In this document: positions 1 to 4,911 of the stretch, piece by piece
Numbering within the stretch: the first letter of the stretch is position 1
Layout of the letters: every line of letters starts with the position of its first letter
DNA from: Patescibacteria group bacterium
GTDB lineage: Bacteria > Patescibacteriota > Gracilibacteria > Peribacterales > Peribacteraceae
NCBI GenBank assembly: GCA_018818235.1
Contig: JAHISE010000097.1
Location: 1 to 7,950, forward strand
Reading direction: 5' to 3'
Length of the DNA stretch: 7,950 nt
Translations under genes and position numbers: made by a program
Notes under the pieces: generated by a model
Databases searched by the model: none
Told to the model about the DNA's origin: nothing
Seen by the model: the letters and a program-made list of their open reading frames with translations, nothing else

Positions 1-1814
1 CCGGTATTAAGGTCTTGTGCAAGCTTCTTTGCCTCCTCGAATGTACTGCTGCCTGTAATTATGGCGATTCCTCCGGCAATCTCGGTTTGAACAGTTGGAG
101 CGGAAACCAGATCCCCACCAACAAATATTGCAATACGTTTTCCTATATTCACCTTTGTAAGTTCCTGAAACAGTTCTGCCCCCTGTGTGTCAAAAATTAT
201 CTGAACGACAGGAAGATTGGTCGTAGGATCAAGAGTTACTGTTGCCGAACGGAAGTGCTTACCGTCGAGCGAGGTATCCTTCCATCCCGAAGGAAGTAAC
301 GAGAAGAACAAAGATCGCATGAAGGCAACTTCTTCTTCACGTTCTATTCTGTGTTCGCGAACCTGCGCTGCCAGATCTTCGGATTGAATAAGCAAATCTT
401 CTGTGCCGTTTAATACAAGAGAGTCATAATTGACCTTGTCAGGAGTGCGTACAGGAGCTTTGTCCGCCCGAATTATATGGAATCCAAACTGTGTTTCTGT
501 AACTGCACTGATTTCCCCATCACCCAATTCAAATGCAACTGCTTCGAACGGAGGTACCATCATCCCACGTCCAAATACTCCCAGGCTTCCTCCTTCCGCT
601 CCCGATGGACCATCTGAATATGTTCGTGCTGTGTCTTCAAAACTTTCGCCTCCTTCTATCTTAACTCTCAGCTCTTCTGCCAGTGTTTCTGCTTCATCAC
701 GGGAGCGTTCTACTGTCTCTTCCACAGATAAAGCATTTTTGTAAGCGATTAGTATATGGCTTGCTTCCATTTCTTCCACTCCATCAATTCTTGAACTTAG
801 GTGAAGCAATGCCGAAGTCTCGTCATCTATCTGTACAGTGCGCACTTCACCGATTGCCATTTCCGAAAGGGATTTTTGAACGGGATCCGTTACATTCTCC
901 AGAGGAAAATCCGTTCTCTCTTTGTGTACGGCATTTTCCATTGTATTTGCCAGATGCTCAAATGCCAATGAAGGATCAGTAATCACTCTCCCCTTTGTTT
1001 CCTTTGGTTTAATAACTTCGGAAATAAAAATACCCGGGATTTCTCTTGTTCGTACTCCATCCTCTGTCCTTTCCGGAACTTTTATATTTCCTTCGACTTT
1101 TTTAACTCCATAATCAGGGCTTTGGTCCCATAACTTTTCCAGTCCACCCGGAAGTTGATCGTAGAAGTATTCCTGTTCGTCATCGAATCCTACTCCAAGC
1201 TCATCACTTAAGTCCTGTCCCACAACAGAAAGTGTCTCTCCGCTTTCTGTTATACGGGCAAGGGCTGATTCCACCCGTGCAAACACCTCGTTTTCGAATT
1301 CATCCGTAGCCTCTGTGTATTCTTCTTTAAATTCCAGCTTAATTGTTTTGCCTACTGTGTTTATGCAGGCCTGAGTATCCACCACTCCCGGGCATTCAAC
1401 CAAAAGGTGTTTCTCGTTTCCAATATAGGAAGGAGTAATAACCGCCTCACTTACACCCATGGCATTGATCCTCCTTTCCAATACCGTGCGAATAGCTTCG
1501 ACAATAGTACGTTGTTGCTCTTCTATTGTCTGTAGTTGTGCACGTTGAGAAGAGATCCTATCCGGTGGGGCTCCTTCTTCTTCCATTCTGGCAATATCAT
1601 TCTGAAGTGCCTCTGTCTGTTCGCGCATCTCCCTTTCAGAAATTCTAAAATCAAGCTGAGTTCCTCCAATCAAATCCAAACCATAGTGTAATTTTGGGGA
1701 TTTTAGGAAAGAGGGTACAAATGTACGCTTATCCTGTGGAAGTGCGATAATTACCACCAGAATGGCGATTATTATAGATATCGTTGGCCAGGAGCGAGAT
1801 CGTTTTGAAAGCAT
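1..1814 (-). CDS. secD: Protein translocase subunit SecD with inserted parvulin-type PPIase domain (partial, C-terminal end outside window)
   Basis: SecD works with SecF and SecYEG and uses the proton gradient to pull preproteins out on the trans side of the membrane. The 604 visible residues start with a membrane segment (about 11-26) and the SecD signature YGLDLIGGTQL (44-54). The P1 base follows, with LERRINAMGV (112-121) and IKLEFKEE (158-165). The P1 head resumes at about 508 with TSLDGKHF, then NIGKRIAIFVGG (556-567), DLVSAPTVQ and EEAKKLAQDLNT. Between base and head lie about 340 extra residues, including a parvulin domain (about 349-452). Ordinary SecD proteins have only a few dozen residues here. 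TM2-6 would lie beyond base 1, so the whole protein probably exceeds 800 residues. The ATG at 1814 is the only ATG after the upstream in-frame TAA, and it has no Shine-Dalgarno. The SecD assignment is very secure; the inserted domain is read from motifs. Confidence 0.95.
   Translation of the reverse strand, partial: MLSKRSRSWPTISIIIAILVVIIALPQDKRTFVPSFLKSPKLHYGLDLIGGTQLDFRISEREMREQTEALQNDIARMEEEGAPPDRISSQRAQLQTIEEQQRTIVEAIRTVLERRINAMGVSEAVITPSYIGNEKHLLVECPGVVDTQACINTVGKTIKLEFKEEYTEATDEFENEVFARVESALARITESGETLSVVGQDLSDELGVGFDDEQEYFYDQLPGGLEKLWDQSPDYGVKKVEGNIKVPERTEDGVRTREIPGIFISEVIKPKETKGRVITDPSLAFEHLANTMENAVHKERTDFPLENVTDPVQKSLSEMAIGEVRTVQIDDETSALLHLSSRIDGVEEMEASHILIAYKNALSVEETVERSRDEAETLAEELRVKIEGGESFEDTARTYSDGPSGAEGGSLGVFGRGMMVPPFEAVAFELGDGEISAVTETQFGFHIIRADKAPVRTPDKVNYDSLVLNGTEDLLIQSEDLAAQVREHRIEREEEVAFMRSLFFSLLPSGWKDTSLDGKHFRSATVTLDPTTNLPVVQIIFDTQGAELFQELTKVNIGKRIAIFVGGDLVSAPTVQTEIAGGIAIITGSSTFEEAKKLAQDLNT
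459..770 (-). other. Parvulin (PpiC/rotamase) domain inside SecD P1
   Basis: Residues about 349-452 of the SecD protein carry the parvulin pattern in order: ASHILIAYKN with His353, then a helix, ARTYSDGPSGAEGGSLGVFG with Asp401 seven residues before the GG pair, GMMVPPFEAVAFELGDGEIS with Phe423 and Phe428, and TQFGFHIIRADK with His446. The two histidines, the aspartate and the hydrophobic pocket residues correspond to those conserved in active PrsA/SurA/PpiC-type prolyl isomerases, so the domain looks catalytically competent. It sits on the extracytoplasmic side, where emerging chains are still unfolded. No stop, frameshift or start codon context separates it from SecD; the reading frame is continuous on both sides. 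Confidence 0.9.
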
Positions 1815-1821
1815 TGGGGGT

Positions 1822-1850
1822 AGTCTAGAGATTTTTGAAGGGTTTGTGGA
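1822..1850 (-). promoter_or_regulatory. Possible secD promoter, leaderless spacing
   Basis: On the minus strand a -10-like TAGACT lies 7 bases before the secD ATG, with TCCACA 17 bases further upstream. Each hexamer matches 4 of 6 consensus positions. Transcription from here would start at or next to the ATG, which agrees with the missing Shine-Dalgarno. The match is weak on its own; its value lies in the same arrangement at two neighbouring genes. Confidence 0.3.
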
Positions 1851-1867
1851 GGGGAATATTACGAAAA

Positions 1868-2007
1868 TTCCAGATTACAGAAGCCAGATTCCAGTAAATT
1901 CCAAAATATCAAAATTTCAAAATTCTAAAGACAGATATCGATTCTTCGAAGTTTTGATCTTTTGAAGCTTTATAATTTAATTGGAATTTGCGAATTTGCG
2001 AATTTGG
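1868..2007. repeat. Low-complexity heptamer and octamer arrays between the P1-like lipoprotein gene and secD
   Basis: The 199-base gap holds no gene. At 1868-1895 four 7-base units follow each other (TTCCAGA, TTACAGA, AGCCAGA, TTCCAGT). At about 1902-1925 degenerate 8-base units of the type TCAAAATT occur. At 1984-2007 there are three 8-base units (GAATTTGC, GAATTTGC, GAATTTGG). The last array begins only 6 bases after the lipoprotein stop codon. Opposing AATTCC-rich stretches allow weak pairing, but I see no clear intrinsic terminator with a T-run. Confidence 0.7.
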
Positions 2008-2013
2008 TATTTT

Positions 2014-2673
2014 TTACCTAACCGCCTTAAAGCTCACATAAATACTCACATTCACATCATCTGCAAAAACATTCGCAAGTTCAACGCTGGGGATTTTATC
2101 AATTACTATGGAATCCTTCATTTCATTTTCATCGACGTAATAAAGGGAGACGAGTCCGCCCCGAACAAATATTCCAATTTTCTTACCTAAATTTTCATCA
2201 ATTAAATTTTTCCAGATTGCTTTGCCGTCCTCATTTAGCTCCATAACTATCTGTCCCTTTCCATCTTCTCCTTCTCCGGATGTAACCCATTCGATTCCTT
2301 CTCCTGTAAGTTCAGTTCTTACAAATCTGCCAAATTGTTCATTTTCGATATCTGCTTCCTGGTCTTCATCCGCTTCCAGTGCAAAGAAGAGGTCAAGTGG
2401 GCGCTCAAGGCTTTCTGCAAGGATATTGATAGATTCTTCTTCCTGTAATTTTACGACCATGCGAAGCCCGCTACCGTTGGCTTTTGTTGAAATGTCGGGA
2501 ATGCTTTGTTCCAGATTATATGTGACTCTTTCAATAACTTTTTCACTCTTTGTCTCTAATATGGTTCTTTTGGCCGCATCATCAGTCTTGAATTCAACAT
2601 CAAATGTAACCGTATTACCTCCGCATCCGGTGAGGGTAAGGCAGAGGGTGGTGAGGAGAAGGAGTTTGCGCAT
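2014..2673 (-). CDS. Lipoprotein with stand-alone SecD P1-like domain
   Basis: This is a 219-residue exported lipoprotein: a short n-region, a hydrophobic stretch and the lipobox LTGC with Cys17 as the lipidated residue. It would be anchored on the outer face of the cytoplasmic membrane. The mature part parallels the SecD P1 domain of the neighbouring gene. A first strand (TVTFDVEFK) is followed by a helix (SEKVIERVTYNLEQSI), the strand GLRMVVKL and the strand RPLDLFFALE. After an acidic linker come LTGEG and NLGKKIGIFVRGGLVS (161-176), which shares 11 of 16 residues with NIGKRIAIFVGGDLVS of SecD. No transmembrane helices or parvulin insertion are present. The gene lies 199 bases upstream of secD on the same strand. 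The ATG has no Shine-Dalgarno. The function is unknown; modulation of SecD, or capture of exported chains at the translocon exit, is an inference. Confidence 0.85.
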   Translation of the reverse strand: MRKLLLLTTLCLTLTGCGGNTVTFDVEFKTDDAAKRTILETKSEKVIERVTYNLEQSIPDISTKANGSGLRMVVKLQEEESINILAESLERPLDLFFALEADEDQEADIENEQFGRFVRTELTGEGIEWVTSGEGEDGKGQIVMELNEDGKAIWKNLIDENLGKKIGIFVRGGLVSLYYVDENEMKDSIVIDKIPSVELANVFADDVNVSIYVSFKAVR

Positions 2674-2681
2674 AGGAGTGA

Positions 2682-2710
2682 AGTGTAGGGGGTGGTTACT
2701 GTCTTAGCAA
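2682..2710 (-). promoter_or_regulatory. Possible lipoprotein-gene promoter, leaderless spacing
   Basis: TACACT lies 8 bases before the ATG, with TTGCTA 17 bases further upstream on the minus strand (4 of 6 matches each). The start of transcription would fall within a couple of bases of the ATG. No Shine-Dalgarno is visible; the bases before the ATG (ACTCCT) are the complement of one. Confidence 0.3.
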
Positions 2711-2737
2711 TTGATTAGTTAGTAGTTTATAACGTGT

Positions 2738-2880
2738 AACGAGTGAGTAGTTGGTAGTGAGTAGAAACGAGTGAGTAGTTGGTAGTGAGTAGTATGAATC
2801 AAGTGTATATTACATAAAATCCTCACTCTTACTACTCACTACTCACTACAAACTCGTAACACTACCCACTACTCACTAAC
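2738..2880. repeat. Inverted GTGAGTA heptamer arrays
   Basis: A 27-base unit beginning AACGAGTGAGTAG occurs twice in tandem (2738-2764 and 2766-2792), separated by one base. It is itself built from 7-base units GTGAGTA, GTTGGTA, GTGAGTA. At about 2822-2880 the same heptamers occur on the opposite strand, so the two blocks can form a long imperfect hairpin around an AT-rich loop. The right block overlaps the end of the nucleotidyltransferase gene: its last codons (Val-Ser-Ser-Gly) and its TAG stop are made of repeat sequence. It could act as a bidirectional terminator by structure, but there is no T-run. The rest of the 188-base gap holds no gene. Confidence 0.85.
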
Positions 2881-3848
2881 TTTGTTCCTTCTCTAAGCAT
2901 CTTACCCCTTAGGTCGATTCCTTTAAGCTCACATCCATTATCAAGAATACAGTTTGAAAGATCACAATCCTCTATTACACAATCTTCGAACATCACAACG
3001 TTTTCGAGTTTGCTATTAGATACTTTTGAATTTATTCCCAGAACAATACTACCTGAGCATTCGCTTGCCTCAAGGCTTGCTCGCTCTTCTTTAATAACTT
3101 CATCACCAACTAATTTCTGAGTCGCCTCCAAATATGCATTAAATGATCCGATGTCGAACCAAGGCTCAGAAAATTGGAAACACTCAACTGAAGTTCCTTT
3201 ACGAATGAATTCTTCGAATATTCCTCCAACATTATCCGGATGCTCTTTAGCGAATTCGATAAGAATGGGTAGAGTCGAGGACGGAAGAATTGAACATCCT
3301 GTACTCACTAATGTTGACTGTGGATTTTCGGGTTTTTCATCAAAGGCATGAATCGTTGCTCGTTGCTCGTTGCTCGTTGCTCGTTCGGAAGAAGAATCAA
3401 GAACAACTGTACCAAACGATTTCGCCAACTCCTTTTCTTTAATATCAAAAGCAGCCAGTATTGGAGTTCCTTCTGTGTAAGACTCAAGGAAATCTGAAAT
3501 CTGAAATCCAAAATAATTATCTCCGGTCAAAAGGAGAACATCCTCACTGATATTCTCGTCCTCAACCCATTTCCTGACTGCACCCAAAGCTCCCAGTTTC
3601 TGATCGTCACTCTTTGTATCTTCTATCAGAATCTCGACGTTCTCTCTTCCTAATTTATTCTTCCACTCTTCAAATCCTTCTTTAAAAGCTGCATTTGTAC
3701 TCACGGTTACGGGAATATCTGCAGGGATTTTCTTCACTATATGCGTGATGATTGGCTTCCCTGCGAGTGGGAGAAGGGGTTTGGCACGCTTTTCGGTTAG
3801 TGGCCAGAGGCGGGTTGCAAAGCCGCCGGCGAGGATGAAGGCTTTCAT
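2862..3848 (-). CDS. Sugar-1-phosphate nucleotidyltransferase, C-terminal left-handed-helix-like tail
   Basis: This is a cytoplasmic enzyme of the RmlA/GlmU/GCD1-type nucleotidyltransferase family, which makes NDP-sugars from NTP and sugar-1-phosphate. The N-terminus has the signature LAGGFATRLWPLT (6-18) followed by RAKPLLPLAGKPI, with the catalytic lysine in KPLLP. LLLTGDNYFG (106-114) supplies the metal-binding Asp110. FDEKP (169-173) and WFDIGSFNAYLEA (230-242) complete the sugar site. Residues about 265-315 show short hexapeptide-like steps (GSIVLGINSKVSNSKLE, then CVIEDCDLSNCILDNGCELKG), suggesting a small beta-helix. The base and sugar specificity cannot be read; dTDP-glucose or GDP-mannose synthesis is possible. 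A turn near 154-165 (ERATSNEQRAT) is encoded by a 7-base repeat, and the last four codons and stop lie in another repeat. The neighbouring phosphoglycosyltransferase relative supports a glycan role. Confidence 0.9.
   Translation of the reverse strand: MKAFILAGGFATRLWPLTEKRAKPLLPLAGKPIITHIVKKIPADIPVTVSTNAAFKEGFEEWKNKLGRENVEILIEDTKSDDQKLGALGAVRKWVEDENISEDVLLLTGDNYFGFQISDFLESYTEGTPILAAFDIKEKELAKSFGTVVLDSSSERATSNEQRATIHAFDEKPENPQSTLVSTGCSILPSSTLPILIEFAKEHPDNVGGIFEEFIRKGTSVECFQFSEPWFDIGSFNAYLEATQKLVGDEVIKEERASLEASECSGSIVLGINSKVSNSKLENVVMFEDCVIEDCDLSNCILDNGCELKGIDLRGKMLREGTKLVSSG
3354..3385. repeat. Coding heptanucleotide repeat, four units of CGTTGCT plus CGTT
   Basis: Four perfect head-to-tail copies of a 7-base unit (GAGCAAC-type on the coding strand) lie inside the nucleotidyltransferase gene. 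Because 7 is not a multiple of 3, the units are read as three different peptides and give ERATSNEQRAT. The inserted peptide sits between VVLDSSS and IHAFDEKP, where related enzymes have a short turn. Loss or gain of one or two units would shift the frame; a change of three would not. Confidence 0.95.
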
Positions 3849-3856
3849 TGAATCAG

Positions 3857-3885
3857 AGTTTATCGTTTATTTGTTGATTCGTTAA
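3857..3885 (-). promoter_or_regulatory. Possible nucleotidyltransferase-gene promoter, leaderless spacing
   Basis: TAAACT lies 8 bases before the ATG, with TTAACG exactly 17 bases further upstream on the minus strand (4 of 6 matches each). This is the third gene here with a TANACT box 7-8 bases before the ATG and no Shine-Dalgarno. Confidence 0.3.
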
Positions 3886-3911
3886 TTGGTTTGGTGATTT
3901 TCTTGCCCCTT

Positions 3912-4034
3912 TGTCTGAACCTTGATTTTCTTGATTAAAGGATTAACAGGATTATTCAGTGTTGTTTTTGTTTAATAAAACTTTGAACGTGAAATCAGGA
4001 TAATCCTTTAATCCTATTAATCATGGTTCAGACA
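3912..4034. repeat. Long imperfect inverted repeat with TGTCTGAACC ends
   Basis: The left arm (3912-3953) and right arm (3993-4034) are reverse complements at 33 of 42 positions. Both start at the outer edge with TGTCTGAACC and contain a GATTAAAGGATTA core. The 39-base loop is AT-rich. The right arm begins 4 bases after the stop codon of the gene at 4039. From memory, elements with TCTGAACC plus GATTAAAGGATT steps occur between genes in unrelated bacteria; I cannot check this here. The arms could form a strong hairpin in RNA, so a bidirectional terminator or a miniature transposable element are both possible. The gap 3849-4038 contains no gene. Confidence 0.85.
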
Positions 4035-4038
4035 ATGC

Positions 4039-4806
4039 TCAAACCATTATCACCGCCCTCCCTTCCAACGACTCCACCCTCTCATCTCTCTCCACCATTC
4101 CAAGAACTGAAGGAAGAAGAAGATATGTGATTTTTCTTTGTCTGCATGCGCTGAGTAAATTCAAAGACTGTTCCAGATCACTGCATTGGATCAGATGAGT
4201 AATCTTATTTTGTTCCAGCACTTCTTCAAGTTTATTCAGTTTGCCCAACACCGGAACTCCTTCGATTTCATTATCCGGTGCTCCACGTCCATCAAGTATC
4301 GCAACGGGACAGAGGGGATTTTTGTTATTTTTAAGTGTTTCAATCAATTTCCTCGACTCACGTGTAACGCCAACTATCAAAGTAGGGAAGGCAGGAGGAT
4401 TCTTTGTAAGGATTACTCTCTGAATTCTCTGGAATACAATGTGCCAGACCCACGTCAGAATCGTTGTAATAATAAATGCATATATCAAAAGTAGGCGACT
4501 GAAGAAGAGGGTATAACGGAAGTAGTAGGCTAGTGAGAAGAGTGCAAGGCCTACCAGAGCTGCATAAGAAACATAAGCGAAGTTTTTTCGGGTCATCTGA
4601 TTCCTTGTCATCTGAAAAGTTCTGGTGGTAGCAAGGACTATAAGCCACAGAGGGGCAACTATTGCGACTGTTGTGATGAAGCGGTCGAATGGAAAGTCGG
4701 AGGACAGCAGAAAGCCTACCCTTAGAAAGTATGCGGTTGCATAGGATGCGACGAAGAGTGCGAGGTCGGAGAGGAGCCAGAGGGAGAGGAGGATTTTAGG
4801 GCGCAT
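4039..4806 (-). CDS. Membrane and Rossmann half of a polyisoprenyl-phosphate sugar-1-phosphate transferase, catalytic domain absent
   Basis: The 255 residues match the N-terminal half of WcaJ/WbaP-type transferases, which start exopolysaccharide or O-antigen synthesis on undecaprenyl phosphate. Four membrane helices are visible (about 4-30, 44-64, 80-97 and 104-124). A Rossmann-like region follows: PTLIVGVTRESRKLIETL (141-158), CPVAILDGR, IEGVPVLGKLNKLEEVL (181-197), KITHLIQCSD and ITYLLLPSVLGMVER (226-240). In the full-length family the catalytic sugar transferase domain starts soon after the equivalent of VESLEGRAVIMV, and here a TGA stop follows at once. No catalytic motifs occur downstream in any frame before the next gene. 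The protein may be a natural stand-alone domain, or truncated by the inverted repeat 4 bases beyond its stop. The ATG start overlaps no neighbour and has no Shine-Dalgarno. Confidence 0.8.
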   Translation of the reverse strand: MRPKILLSLWLLSDLALFVASYATAYFLRVGFLLSSDFPFDRFITTVAIVAPLWLIVLATTRTFQMTRNQMTRKNFAYVSYAALVGLALFSLAYYFRYTLFFSRLLLIYAFIITTILTWVWHIVFQRIQRVILTKNPPAFPTLIVGVTRESRKLIETLKNNKNPLCPVAILDGRGAPDNEIEGVPVLGKLNKLEEVLEQNKITHLIQCSDLEQSLNLLSACRQRKITYLLLPSVLGMVERDERVESLEGRAVIMV

Positions 4807-4814
4807 TGAGAAGT

Positions 4815-4909
4815 GGAAAACGGAAAGTGAAAAACGGAAAATGCTAAAGTGGCATCAAGCCTTGTTACTCTTTAAGGATACACCAATTTTCCACTTTCCA
4901 CTTTCCACT
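4815..4909. repeat. Inverted GTGGAAA heptamer arrays filling the intergenic gap
   Basis: At 4815-4842 four 7-base units follow each other (GGAAAAC, GGAAAGT, GAAAAAC, GGAAAAT). At about 4887-4909 the opposite-strand version occurs as three units (TTTTCCA, CTTTCCA, CTTTCCA). The two blocks can pair imperfectly over more than 20 bases around a loop of about 45 bases. The array starts about 3 bases after the metallopeptidase stop and ends about 8 bases before the ATG of the next gene, so the whole 105-base gap is essentially this element. Confidence 0.85.
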
Positions 4910-4911
4910 AT

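Noticed and set aside
15..1113. Plus-strand open frames of 63-104 residues
   Set aside because: They lie opposite the secD frame, which has clear family motifs throughout; their translations show no recognisable features.
2222..2707. Plus-strand open frame of 161 residues
   Set aside because: Antisense to the P1-like lipoprotein gene; Ser-rich composition is what the opposite strand of acidic codons gives.
2738..2880. CRISPR array
   Set aside because: The repeats are short low-complexity heptamers in inverted orientation with no unique spacers of constant length.
3849..4038. Remnant of the missing sugar transferase catalytic domain
   Set aside because: No frame shows catalytic-domain motifs; the stretch is mostly the inverted repeat and AT-rich sequence.
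4039..4041. TGA read as glycine (Gracilibacteria-type code)
   Set aside because: The long genes contain no internal TGA, although glycine is common in them, so recoding is unlikely.
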